Made by a program: the position numbers and the translations under genes
Shown here: positions 8,620 to 18,145 of the stretch, one piece after another
Numbering within the stretch: position 1 is the stretch's first letter
Layout: each line of letters begins with the position of its first letter
Assembly: GCA_963758025.1 (NCBI GenBank)
Contig: CAVWUA010000018.1
Span: 1-64,000 of the forward strand
Source of the DNA: CAVWUA01 sp963758025
Lineage (GTDB): Bacteria > Planctomycetota > Planctomycetia > Isosphaerales > Isosphaeraceae
DNA length: 64,000 bases
Direction of reading: 5' to 3'
Notes under the pieces: model-generated
What the model was told of the DNA's origin: nothing
The model's database searches: none
Seen by the model: only the letters and a program-made list of their open reading frames with translations

Positions 8620-9778
8620 TCACTCCCCGCGCTGGGCGATCGGCTTGACGTCGCGGTTGGGGGGGCCGACGTAGCGGGCGCGGGGACGCATCAGACGGTT
8701 GTGGTCGAGCTGCTCGATGATGTGGGCCGACCAGCCGGCGACGCGGGCCATCGCGAAGATCGGCGTGTAGAGGCTGATGTCCAGGCCCATGTAGTGATAC
8801 AGCCGGGCGCTCGGCCAATCGACGTTCGGCGGCAGGTTCTTCTGGCCGGTGACGGCCCGCTCGATCGGCTCGGCGATCTGCTCCCAGCGCTCGTCGCCGG
8901 TCTCGGCGGCGAGGTTCTGGCAGTGCTCCTTGAGGATGCGGGCCCGCGGGTCGCCGGTCTTGTAGACGCGGTGGCCGAAGCCCATGATCCGCTCCTTGCG
9001 GGCCAGGGCGTCTCGAACCCACTCGTCGGCGTTCTTCGGGTGCGCCGACCTGCTCCAGAACCTTCCACGCTTCCTCGTTGGCCCCGCCGTGCAGCGGCCC
9101 CTTGAGCGTGCCGATCGCCGCGACGATGCCGGAATGGAGGTCCGAGAGGGTCGAGACCGTCACCCGCGCGGCGAACGTCGAGGCGTTCAGCTCGTGCTCG
9201 GTGTAGAGGACCAGCGACAGGTCGAACGCCTTGCGCATGACCTCCGAGGGGGCCTTGCCGTTGACCATGTTCAGGAAGTTGCCGGCGTGGTCGAGGTCCT
9301 CGCGGGGGGCGACCAGGTCCTTGCCCTGGGCGATCCGCTCGCGGTAGGCGATCGCGGTGGGCATCTGCGCGATCAGCCGCTCGGCCTTGCGGACGTTGGC
9401 CGCGTGGTCGGTCGGGTGCGGCGTTGACCTCGGGGTCGAAGTGCGAGAGCACGCTGACCGACGTCCGCAGGACGTCCATCGGATGGACCGACTCGGGGAT
9501 CGACCGGAAGAGCGTGACCAGGCGGCTCGGGGATCATCCGCGCGGCGTGCAGGCGGGCGGAGAACTCGCGGAGCTGGCGTCTTGGTGGGCAGGTCGCCGT
9601 GCAGGAGCAGGAAGGCGGTCTCCTCGTAGGAGACCTGTCCGGCCAGGTCCTCGATCGCGTAGCCGCGATATTCCAGGCCACCGGCTCCCTGCTTGCCTTC
9701 GAGGTTGCAGATCGCCGACTCACTCGCGATGACCCCCTCCAGACCCGGGAAATACTGGTCCTGCGACGCGGTACTCAT
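8620..9778 (-). CDS. gltA: Citrate synthase (interrupted by four +1 frameshifts)
   Basis: Condenses oxaloacetate and acetyl-CoA in the TCA cycle (a methylcitrate synthase cannot be excluded). Segments in three frames join into one family-length protein: FPGLEGVIASESAICNLEG and the LEYRGYAIEDLA box, then LHGDLPTKT, HPMDVLRTSVSVLSHFDPEV, GPLHGGANEEAWKVLE (active-site His), IMGFGHRVYKTGDPRA (second His) and a terminal RARYVGPPNRDVKPI. Removing one extra C from each of four sites near 9039, 9415, 9524 and 9577 gives exactly 385 codons. Every residue around the breaks fits the family, so this is probably a sequence error in an intact essential gene; real decay is possible but less likely. Start ATG at 9778 has GGAG upstream. 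Confidence 0.85.
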
Positions 9779-10088
9779 TGAACGACTCGCTCCAGAGCAA
9801 GGAAGGAAGGGTGGCGGGCGCCTCGGGGCGCGCTTCATGATCGTCGCGCCGGATATTCCGTGTCCGCCGACCGTTTGGAACACGGGATCGCGATACATGC
9901 AAGCTAACCGACGTCTCGGCTCCCGTCAAAGGTCGGGAACCGGGAGGACAGGGGGCTGGTCAGCTTATTCGGTACGTCTCGCCTGGCCGACCAGACGGTC
10001 CGACGTCCGCTTCCTCACGAGTTTAGGCGATTTGCCGCCGCGCTTCCAGTGATCGGTTTCCCGCTCGGGCCACGGCCGGAGCCAATCC
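9779..10088. other. Intergenic region, nothing recognised
   Basis: 310 bp upstream of citrate synthase. No supported gene, RNA or repeat was seen; it presumably contains the citrate synthase promoter. Confidence 0.4.
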
Positions 10089-10676
10089 TCAATGAGTCTC
10101 CTGAATTGTGAAGAAAAGCGTCACCTTGTCCTCCAGGCCATACAGGAGGATCTGGATCGTGCCGTAGGAGTCGCCTTGCCGGTAGGTCCAACCATGGTGA
10201 ATTGTCCGCGACACCCCATCGGATGTTGATGTGCTCGCGGAGTTATTCAGAAAAGTGCGGCCGTTCTGTGGGAAGGAGTGAAAACGGTTGCGCATCTCGG
10301 TTTCAACCTTCGTCAGGAAGTCGTTCTGCTCGGCCTCGGGAACCTGCCCTGACAGAAGGACGCTCCGTGCCAGCTCCTTTGAGGTGAAGGGCTCCTGAAG
10401 TCGTCCGCTACCGACGGTGGACCAGACCGACGTGGGGCGAACCTTCATCATGAACTCGAACGGTTCGAACGTCTCATAGAACGGGGAGGTGGTCTCCGGT
10501 CGCGAGAGCTCGCGCTGCCTTGGCAGGAGCACCGTGACGATGGTCAGCACGACACCCAGAATCAATCCCGTCACCCACGCGGCCGCGATCAGTAACCAAC
10601 GCCAGGACGGGTGGATCGGCACCGAACGATCTCCGAGGTTGGACCTCGGAGCGGTCGTCGCCATCGGGGAACTCAT
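10089..10676 (-). CDS. Hypothetical single-pass membrane protein
   Basis: A 195-residue protein starting MSSPMATTAPR at 10676 after GAGGAGA. One transmembrane helix lies at about residues 27-50 (WLLIAAAWVTGLILGVVLTIVTVLL). The remaining ~145 residues should be outside the cytoplasm, with a patterned soluble domain (FEFMMKVRPTSVW, then TYRQGDSYGTIQILLYG near the end). I do not recognise the family. It stands alone, downstream of a large hairpin region. Confidence 0.65.
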   Translation of the reverse strand: MSSPMATTAPRSNLGDRSVPIHPSWRWLLIAAAWVTGLILGVVLTIVTVLLPRQRELSRPETTSPFYETFEPFEFMMKVRPTSVWSTVGSGRLQEPFTSKELARSVLLSGQVPEAEQNDFLTKVETEMRNRFHSFPQNGRTFLNNSASTSTSDGVSRTIHHGWTYRQGDSYGTIQILLYGLEDKVTLFFTIQETH

Positions 10677-11177
10677 GACACCGCGTCTCCTCGGGACGAG
10701 AATCTCACAACAATTTTCGTGAACAGACACGGCGAACGCAATGGATTTCTCCCTGGAAATCCCTGGTTCGCCGATGTCCTCCGTTACCATTTCGTCGAAC
10801 GGAGCCAAAGATTGTCGGACATGCCAGCCAGCGTTCCGTCAGGACGTGCCGGGGCCGGTTCCGACACGTCGTCGCGAGGGGAGCAAACTTCCGTGCGGGA
10901 TCTTCGCGCAAAAAATAACCCCAACGGGGTCCAGGGCCGCGCCTCGAAAGGTGGCCAGGCCCCCGTTGGGGAACGTCCCGACGGACTCTCACCCCCAAGG
11001 TGAGATGCTCGCGCCTTCCGCCCAGATGACACGAGCAGTCCGCAGGGTCGTCTGCTCTTGAACGTTGCACCCGAATCAACGGGTCACGTTGATGTTCTAG
11101 TCGCCTCGGCCGGGATTGAACAGGGGAGTGACGAATTTTTTTTGAAAAAACGCTGGCAGAGCCGTGTGGGAATCCGT
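10677..11177. other. Intergenic region with one large hairpin
   Basis: 501 bp without a supported gene. It contains the hairpin at 10919-10971 and a T-run followed by an A-run at about 11137-11152 just past the end of the regulator gene. Confidence 0.4.
10919..10971. terminator. Hairpin with 31-nt loop
   Basis: CCCCAACGGGG (10919-10929) pairs with CCCCGTTGGGG (10961-10971). The arms are perfect over 11 bp but each is also partly self-complementary. It could be a terminator or a structured 5' leader; direction is uncertain. Confidence 0.45.
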
Positions 11178-11732
11178 TCAGGAGGATTCGGGAGGGGGAT
11201 CGAGAAGGTGGAGAAGATCGTCCAGCTCCTCGGTTTCCAGCGCGGCGAGGCGCGTGGCGAGCGTGTTGATCAGGCTGAAGAAGCGGAGCAGCGCCTCGAC
11301 GCGGCCCTGGTGGGGTTGAAGCGAGGGGTCCTGCCGGATCTGCCGGGCCGTCTGTTCGAGCACAACGAGCGTGGGGTCCAGCTCCCGGCGCTTGCGCTCC
11401 TGGAGGATACGGCGGAAGAGGACCCAGACGTCGGTCTCCGCGCGATAATATTCGCGACGTTCCCCCTGGCGGTGGACCTTGTGCACGACTCCCCAGTTGA
11501 TCAGCTCGCGGAGATTCATGCTGGCATTTCCGCGCGAGATCCGCAGCCGCTCGCGGAGGTCGTCGGCCGACCAGTCGCAGCCGGTAATGTACAGCAGGGC
11601 GAACAGCTCTCCCATCGTGGCGTTGATTCCCCAGGCGCGTGCCATCACGCCCCAGTGCTCGACGAACTGCCGGACCAGATCGGTTGTGGCCGTCGGTTCC
11701 GTTCCGGGCTCGGGCGCATCGGAGTTATTCAT
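11178..11732 (-). CDS. GbsR/MarR-like transcriptional regulator
   Basis: A 184-residue winged-helix regulator. LVRQFVEHWGVMARAWGINATMGEL is the start of GbsR-type repressors. The helix-turn-helix follows (SADDLRERLRISRGNASMNLREL), then a wing (VVHKVHRQGERREYYRAE) and a C-terminal helical region for dimerisation. GbsR relatives usually respond to small osmolytes or repress transporters. No obvious target gene is adjacent: the upstream gap of ~400 bp leads to a divergent ribbon-helix-helix gene. Start at 11732 is chosen over 11777 because homology begins soon after it. Confidence 0.82.
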   Translation of the reverse strand: MNNSDAPEPGTEPTATTDLVRQFVEHWGVMARAWGINATMGELFALLYITGCDWSADDLRERLRISRGNASMNLRELINWGVVHKVHRQGERREYYRAETDVWVLFRRILQERKRRELDPTLVVLEQTARQIRQDPSLQPHQGRVEALLRFFSLINTLATRLAALETEELDDLLHLLDPPPESS

Positions 11733-12134
11733 GGCATCCCGGGGAAAAATAACAATAATAAGGAGAGAAGCATCCATCGGACGACCCTTGGGACCAGTCG
11801 AGGATGCCCGGAGACAACATACAGGGAATCTTTAAGAATTTTCGGCGTTGACTGCCGTCATCATGATAAGATTGAGGGGACTGGGCGTGTCTGCCTGGTT
11901 TCGAGGGTGAATCGATCGATCCTCCCTCGTGTTTTACGCCGGGAGTCTCTGGTAAACAAGCCAATTGGTCCTGCCCGTTGGGTGTAATCGCCGGAAAAAG
12001 TTGGGATCATGACCGTTTCTGGGTTAGAATACGGTATCGCATCTGACACTCCGGCACCCGAAGAGATCTGTCCCAGGCGATGCGTTCGCTGACTGAGTGC
12101 CTGCCCGTCGTCTTTTATGGAGGAGACGATTCCC
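11733..12134. promoter_or_regulatory. Divergent intergenic region
   Basis: 402 bp between the divergent GbsR-like and RHH genes, with AT-rich stretches near 11740-11760 and 11820-11875. It likely holds both promoters, but no consensus site could be assigned with confidence. Confidence 0.35.
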
Positions 12135-12311
12135 ATGCCTGAAACCGTGGTGCATTTCCAGATCCGCATGCCACCAGCCCTGCACGAGCAACTGGCTAGC
12201 TGGGCAAAAGAAGACAAGGCCTCGCTCAACGCCCTGATCGTCGGTCTGCTGGAAAAGGCGGTCGAGCAACACGAGAAGTCGGGATCCAAAGAACGCAGTC
12301 TCTCCAGTTGA
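12135..12311 (+). CDS. Small ribbon-helix-helix (Arc/HicB-like) protein
   Basis: A 58-residue protein. ATG at 12135 is preferred over 12117 because GGAGGAG sits 8 nt before it. VVHFQIRMPPALHEQLASWA is a beta strand leading into a helix, followed by ASLNALIVGLLEKAV, the classic Arc/CopG layout; the Ser-Leu-Asn-Ala-Leu turn is typical of HicB-like antitoxins. No toxin gene accompanies it, so it is more likely a lone DNA-binding protein. tRNA-Asn follows 150 bp downstream. Confidence 0.7.
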   Translation: MPETVVHFQIRMPPALHEQLASWAKEDKASLNALIVGLLEKAVEQHEKSGSKERSLSS

Positions 12312-12462
12312 TCGCTCTTACCACCTGCCTGGGCCTCTTTTCACCGCAGATGATGGAAGGTCCGCGCGGCCAGGATTGATACCAGAGGGCATCCTGGGGA
12401 TGACAGGGCGAAAACTTGCTCTTGCCATTCCCGGCTCCAGTTGATACCCTCTTCAGTCCCAT

Positions 12463-12535
12463 TCCCCGATAGCTCAATCGGTAGAGCGAGCGACTGTTAA
12501 TCGCTAGGTTCTAGGTTCGAGTCCTAGTCGGGGAG
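12463..12535 (+). tRNA. tRNA-Asn(GTT)
   Basis: A full cloverleaf: acceptor TCCCCGA (12463-12469) pairs with TCGGGGA (12528-12534), discriminator G. D arm AGCTC...GAGC, anticodon stem AGCGA/TCGCT, anticodon GTT at 12496-12498 and T arm CTAGG-TTCGAGT-CCTAG are all present. CCA is not encoded. Confidence 0.95.
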
Positions 12536-12562
12536 ATGGCGTCACGAGACGCGAAGCTAAAG

Positions 12563-12600
12563 AAAGGGGTTGCGGGTCATACCCGCAACCCCTTTTCTGT
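12563..12600 (+). terminator. Terminator after tRNA-Asn
   Basis: AAAGGGGTTGCGGGT (12563-12577) pairs with ACCCGCAACCCCTTT (12581-12595), loop CAT, followed by TCTGTT. Classic intrinsic terminator 27 nt past the tRNA. Confidence 0.9.
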
Positions 12601-12801
12601 TAGGGTGAGCTAACGATCGTGCGGCAGTGGCTCCGATCCGGTGGGATCTTGCCCGGATCGAGGGCGGGTCGGCTATCGAAGAATCCTCCGCCCCGATTCA
12701 TGGGGGCTCGACTCGACCCTGACCTCCGTGGCGTCGGGCCGGGAACGTTCCACCGTCGAGATCAGTCCACACGTGCGGTCATCTCGCCCGGACAAGGGGC
12801 C

Positions 12802-14000
12802 TCACTGCTTGACGCGCTCGGAGACGGACGGCATTGGCCGGTCTGGCGGGAGGTCCTTCAAGCGCTGGTTGAACTTGAATCTCCGCACGTGATCTGGTGG
12901 CACGCCGATGACGCTGGCGATGTTGGTGGTCCAGCGGGTCAACTCGCCGTCATCGATGTCGCCCACGACCCAGACGGTCCGACGGTACTTCAGGGCGTCC
13001 AGGAGCGGGGCCGGGATCTGCTTCTTCAGCGCTTCCATCCGGCACTCGGCGATCCCTCGCTCTGTCTCGACGTCCAGCGGAGTGCCGGGGATGTGGTCCG
13101 AGAGCACGTCAACGTCGTCAACGACGAGGAGGTCGGACGTTTGCCAGGGCCAGAGGATGCGGCCGTCGTCGAACTCCGGCTGGTCCCACTGCCCGTCCTC
13201 CTTCAAGGCGGACTGGAGGAGCTTGGCCAGGGTCGTGTACCGGCCGATTCCCATCCGGATGGCGAACTCGGTGCCGATGCCGATGGACAGGCTGCTCTTG
13301 CCCGAGTCCAGCGGGCCAGCCAGGACCAGGTGGTTTGTCGTCGTCGCGCGGCTGCCCGCCGGTGACGGACGGCTCAGGTCCACGATGAACTGCGCCGTCT
13401 CCTTCGGGATCGGGTTCGGGAAATTGGCCAGGCGATAGAGGTACGGGTACCCCCCTTGCTGGAAGGTCAGCTTCCGGCGGAGCCAGACATAGCCCAGCCC
13501 CAGCGCGAAGATCCCCGTGATCGGGACCGCGATCAGCCCGAGGCGCGGCTCCTCAGCCCCAGGCCCGCGACGATCGCCCCCAGGGCGATGTAGAAGACAG
13601 CCGTGAAGGTGTTGAAGAAGATCTCCAGGCCATTGAACCGGAATACGCTTTTGGATTGCCGCGCCTTCATCCACTGGCGGCGGAAGTCGTCCGCTTCCTT
13701 CAGGACGAACACCGCGACGACGGCCAGGCCGAGCCACAGCCCGGCCCGCGATTGCGAATAGCCGAATTGAATCGCGGCCCAGGTCAGGGCGATCGTGATC
13801 TCAAAGCCCAGGGCGAAGTGCCCGAACTGGTCGGCGACCCACTCGTAGCTGAACGTCACCGTGTCCTGGACGTCCTTGCCGAAGAGGTCGCGGATGACCT
13901 GGCTGACGACCGCCTTGACGCCGGGCAGGCGCGGCTTCGAGAGGGGCAGACTCTCCACACCCGGCGCGGGCTGGGCGGCTGTCATCGGCTCGGCGTTCAC
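12802..14000 (-). CDS. Membrane-associated P-loop NTPase, unknown role (one frameshift)
   Basis: Two frames join into about 399 residues if one C is restored in the run at 13557-13560. The N-terminal half carries hydrophobic helices (FGHFALGFEITIALTWAAIQF, GLWLGLAVVAVFVL, FFNTFTAVFYIALGAIVAGL and LIAVPITGIFALGLGYVWL). The C-terminal half has a Walker A variant LVLAGPLDSGKSSLSIG, a Walker B-like SDLLVVDDVDVL and a sensor-like RRTVWVVGDID. GTG at 14000 is chosen for its GGAGG site. It is the last gene of a three-gene operon with a diheme cytochrome and a six-helix membrane protein. It resembles no family I can name; an AAA-type role in membrane complex assembly is a guess. Confidence 0.7.
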
Positions 14001-14041
14001 GGAAAGCCTCCAGTCCGGGGCGGTCCCCCGGGTTGAACAGG

Positions 14042-14740
14042 TCACGGCCCGACGGCTTCGGCCCCTCGCCCGCGGGACAGCAGCCAGGCCGGCAACGCCA
14101 GCACGACCGCCCCGACCAGGGTATAGCCCAGGGCGTGAATGACGGGGTTCTTGCCGAAGACGATCGAGGCGATCACGAAGCTGACGAAAACGTAAAGCCA
14201 GGTCAGGACGTGGAGGACCAGGGGAGCGATTCTCCGAGGGCCCCGGCCCCGCTCGAACCACGCGACCACGACGTCGATCAGCCAGAGCGCCATGACCACG
14301 AAATTGCTGTAGGCGACGAACGTCCCCTGGTGAGCGATCACCAGGTCGAGGATCGTCGGGTTTTCCGGGACGTGGAACAGCTCGGGATGGAGCCGTGCCG
14401 TCTCGACCTGGCCGCCGAAGACGCCAAACCAGGAGTAGGCGAAGTGGATCGCGTACGCGATGAAGCTGAACGTCCAGAACAGCCGCCAGGCGTTCCGTAT
14501 GCCTGGCGAACGGAGCCGGAACGGGAACAGTACCAGGGCCGGAATCGCCAGGATCAGCGCCAGCCGGACCGTGTAGATCGCGCGGTAGAAGAGCAGGTTC
14601 TCGGACAGCTCCGCGTACCAGATGGCGGCGACGAGGCCCAGGCCGAACGGCACGAAGGTCAGGCAGAGCAGCCCCGCCGTAAGGCCCGGCCCCTGCGCGA
14701 GGGCCGGTTCCTGGGTCGGCTCCTGGGCGACGGTCGTCAT
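14042..14740 (-). CDS. Six-helix integral membrane protein
   Basis: A 232-residue protein that is mostly membrane: hydrophobic segments at about residues 20-42, 52-72, 85-105, 135-155, 172-192 and 200-220. Several histidines lie in or near helices (AIHFAYSWF, VIAHQGTF, VLHVLTW, VIHALGY), which would suit haem or quinone binding, but this is inference. It sits 22 bp after the diheme cytochrome stop and 41 bp before the NTPase start, all on the same strand, so an operon is very likely. Family not recognised. Confidence 0.75.
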   Translation of the reverse strand: MTTVAQEPTQEPALAQGPGLTAGLLCLTFVPFGLGLVAAIWYAELSENLLFYRAIYTVRLALILAIPALVLFPFRLRSPGIRNAWRLFWTFSFIAYAIHFAYSWFGVFGGQVETARLHPELFHVPENPTILDLVIAHQGTFVAYSNFVVMALWLIDVVVAWFERGRGPRRIAPLVLHVLTWLYVFVSFVIASIVFGKNPVIHALGYTLVGAVVLALPAWLLSRGRGAEAVGP

Positions 14741-14762
14741 CGTGTCGTCCCTCTTCCTCTTA

Positions 14763-16705
14763 TCAGAGCGTCTTGAGGTATTCGAGAAGGTCCTTCAGCT
14801 CGTCGGTGTGCGTCTTCGCCTCGTCTCGCCCCCACGGATAGTTGTGCCCGGTGTTATGGTTGCCCTGGGCGCTTGTGTCGAAGGGCCAGACCAGCGGGGC
14901 ATCCGGCGCGACCTTCGACGGATCGGGCGGGGCGCCTTTGACGGTAACCGCCAGGCCGACATTTTCCGCATCATAAGGGTCGAAGCTCCGGAGGAACGAA
15001 TCCGGGCGATCCTCGAGGTTCAGGAGCTGCGTGAGGGTCGGCACGCTGGCGTTGTGCAGGTACGGAGCGCGGGTGAAGAGCGAGTCGAGCGGCGCGTTGA
15101 TGTAGCCCCCGGAGTTGCGGATCTCCGACCGGGGGGTGTACAGCGGGTGGTCGAGCGGGTAGTACTCCCCGGTCGTCTTGATCGGGTGATTGCGGTCGAA
15201 ATAGGTGAACAGGACGTAGGGCATGATCGCGGCGTCGCGGAAGGCGACCCGCTCGGGGTCAGTTGCCTGGTCCTGCCACGCCTCGTGGTCCGGGAACTCG
15301 ATCCAGTCGGCTGGCCAGCGATCTCGGGGGTACTGGAAGGGGTCGATCGCCGGGACGATCCGGCCGAATTCCGGCGACGACGTCTGCCAGACACCGGGGT
15401 CAGCCGGGTCGGGCTGGCCGTGGCATCCGGCGCACCACTTCCGGTAGCCGCGCGCCCTCGGCGCTGGGCGTCGCTGAGGCTGGTCGCCTCGACGTCGCCC
15501 GACTCCGCCGCCTCGGTGGAGGGCTCGGCGGGGGGCTTGCCGAAGATGTCGGCCCACTTCGGGCCGACCAGCACCTCCACGGTGTAGTCGGCCGCGTCGA
15601 TGATGTTGCGGCCGATACCCAGCCCGCCGAGGTTGTGGACCGACCCGCCGGCGGTCATGGCCGCCAGCCCGCTCCGGGTGTTCGGCAGCTTCACGCTCCC
15701 GTCGAACTGGGCCCAGAGCCGGTCCTTCTCGCGGAAGACCGCCGGGATCTTCGAGAACCCCCGGTTATGCGACGCCGGCAGGTTCAGGACCGTGTTGTCC
15801 AGGGTCACGAACGGCTCGGTCCGGCCCGGCCCGACCGGGTTATAGGCGGCGGTCCGCAACTGCTCGGGCGTCGGCGGCAGGTCGTATTTCATCTTCGTGT
15901 GCTCGGCGGCCGACTGAGCCCCCTGGAGCCAGAACCAGATCATGAGCTGCTCGGGCCTCGTCAGCGCGCGGAGCCCCCGCTTGCGCCTCGCCTTCTGGAC
16001 GCTGGACAGCGAGAGCGCGTATTCGTAATCCGAATCGTCCAGGTTCGGCCCTTCCGTGACCGAGACCGGCTTGCGCCGCGCCTCGGGAACCGAGGGCTTC
16101 ACCTTCCGGGCCAGCAGGACGCCGCGGAAGGCCTGGAAGAAGCCGATCAGGTCGAGCCCGGTATTACCCGCCCCGTAGACGAGCGTCGCCTCCGGTCCTC
16201 GGTCGGGCAGCCGGGCCGAGTGGCACCCCGCGCAGGCCAGGCCGACAAACCGCACCGGCGACGGGTCGGGGCCGAACGGCCGGTAGTGCGAGAGCGTGAA
16301 TCCGACCGGCAAGGCCCGGAGTTCGCGATCCTCCTCCAGCAGCGCTCCCAGCTCCGGGTTGGTCGCCGGGACGGTGCGCTCGCCGATCCGCCGTTCGAGG
16401 AAGCCGTACCGTTCGATCCAGCCACCGGCCAGGATTCCCGTCTCCTTCTCGACCCGGGGCGGCGGGAACCGCTCGGGATCGATGTCGGGCAGGACCTCCA
16501 GCACCGGCAACGGAATGAACTCCGTGCCGATGCTGCCGGCGATGAAGACCGTCTGCTTGTCCTCGAACCAGCGCGGGCCGGGCAGCGAGTGTTCCAGGTA
16601 GACGAACACCGCCGTTCCCACCAACAGCAGAAACGTCACGCCGATCGCGATGCGATAGAGGATCGGGGACAGGGGGACGTCGCGAGAGCTATCGGTGCGG
16701 TTCAT
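14763..16705 (-). CDS. Diheme cytochrome c, CcP/MauG/RoxA-like (one frameshift)
   Basis: About 647 residues once a single missing base near 15450 is restored. The start at 16705 gives a short cytoplasmic end and one transmembrane helix (ILYRIAIGVTFLLLVGTAVFVYL). Two haem-binding CXXCH motifs are visible: ACAGCHSA near residue 168 and WCAGCHGQ near residue 420. Length, haem spacing and a late YLHNASVPTLTQLLN segment resemble the diheme cytochrome c peroxidase superfamily that includes RoxA-type oxygenases. It should act on the outer face of the membrane. The break falls between the two haem domains. First gene of the operon with the membrane protein and NTPase. Confidence 0.83.
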
Positions 16706-17041
16706 CGCATTGCACCAGGGTAATTCTGGTGAGCGGAATCGGGGCGACACAAGACCCGCGTCTGTGGATCTCAAGTCCCCGAGACCCATCCTCGACCCGG
16801 GACGCTCACCCGTGCCCGGAGTCGTCGGAGCCGACCGCAATGTCACCCGCCGCGTGACCGGAATGCCCGCCGTCGTGGCGGTGAGTGGGCTCCACGGAAA
16901 ACCAACATGAATCAGCGGCGTGACGGACGCAAGCATATTCCCGGGTTTTTTTTGGCACGGCGGTCGTGCCCGTTATTTCCCGGCCCGGCGGAGACCTGTT
17001 CCGGGAGCCGTCGCGTTGCGTCGAGGAATGTCCGTAGCCCC
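16706..17041. other. Intergenic region, nothing recognised
   Basis: 336 bp upstream of the diheme cytochrome operon and downstream of the kinase remnant. It includes a T-run at about 16946-16953. Promoter of the cytochrome operon is expected here. Confidence 0.35.
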
Positions 17042-17827
17042 TCACGATCGTGTCATGCTCGGTCCCTTGACAACGTGTTGGGGTGGCTGAGCGGTCGGTT
17101 GAAGGTGAAATCGTTGGGGAAGGGTTTGCCCCTGGCGGTGATCTTCGTGATCGAGGGCGCGGCTACGGCGGATCTGCTGCGCGACGATGAAGCCGTTGAG
17201 GGCCAGGATCAGGAGCTGGACGTTCGGGTAATGATTTGGATCAAGCCCGGCATCGCGGAGCCTGGCCTCGCAGGCCAGGGCAGCGTATCCAACGAGGCAG
17301 AGGCACGTGGTCAGCCAGACCAGGCGGACCCGTTGCCAGAGGCCGGAGACGGTGATCAGGAGCGGATAGCCGATGACGAGGGAACTGGTCACGGCGTCGA
17401 GCACGCGGAGCGCGGCGGTGAGCATGGCGACGTCGAGAACCATCCATGCCGCGCGAAGCCGTTCCAGGTGCGCTCCCGGTCGAACGAACCGGCGGAGGAC
17501 GAGCGAGGTCAGCAGCCACGCCAGTTCGACCGTGGTCACAATCCAGTGAACCCGGACGTTGGGCCGGGGGTTGAGCAGGAAGTTCACCTGGGTCAAGCTG
17601 ACGATGGACGCCTGGCTCGGGAGGCGGGCGGCCAGATCGGGCTCGCGGCGGGCCCATCGGCGGAGGAGATCACCAACAACGGCGCGACCGGCGCGAATCT
17701 CCTCGCTACGGAGGAATCGCTCCAGATCGTCCGCCAGCTCGGCGGCCGAACCGTAGCGATCGGCGGGTCGTTTCTCCAGGCATTTCAGGCAGATGAGTTC
17801 CAGGTCTCGCGGTCGGGGAGCAGGCAT
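17042..17827 (-). pseudogene. C-terminal remnant of a Ser/Thr protein kinase with membrane domain
   Basis: The first residues (PRDLELICLKCLEKRPADRYGS) are the end of the catalytic domain of planctomycete Hanks-type kinases, followed by AAELADDLERFLRSEEI and then four hydrophobic segments at about residues 90-210. The whole kinase core (P-loop Lys, HRD, DFG) is missing. Upstream bases remain open for some codons but show no kinase motifs, so the gene is 5'-truncated rather than mis-started. The divergent sigma factor gene lies ~320 bp away, which hints at loss of a former kinase/sigma pair. Confidence 0.7.
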
Positions 17828-18145
17828 CCCCGCCGCATGGGCGAGCCCTACGCCGTCGGGTACGGTCGATCTCCGCGTCGACTGTCCATGTTCGGAAGGA
17901 TAACATCATCGCAACGTGACCGCTTTCGGGTCCGCGGGGCAACCTTGGCGAAGCGCCCCGAAAGGGCGCGCTGACGGCAGAGGAACGAGGACGACTGCCG
18001 CGGAGCGTCCTGGAACCATCTTGCCGAAAACCCAGCGGTCCGCAGGAGCTTGAATTCCACCCTCTCCGAAGATTTGCGGATGAATCGGCCTCGACGTGGT
18101 AGTTAACACGTAGAGGGCAATGACGCGGGTCAGCCGGGCGGTGGC
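17828..18145. other. Intergenic region
   Basis: 318 bp between the kinase remnant and the sigma factor. It contains GC-rich stretches around 17935-17980. No kinase motif, RNA or repeat was identified; the sigma factor promoter is expected here. Confidence 0.3.

Noticed and set aside
11840..11880. TTGACT and TAAGAT as a promoter
   Set aside because: Spacing is about 13 nt, too short for a sigma-70 promoter.
12135..12311. RHH protein as antitoxin of a toxin-antitoxin pair
   Set aside because: No toxin-sized ORF with a ribosome site lies on either side; the neighbour is tRNA-Asn.
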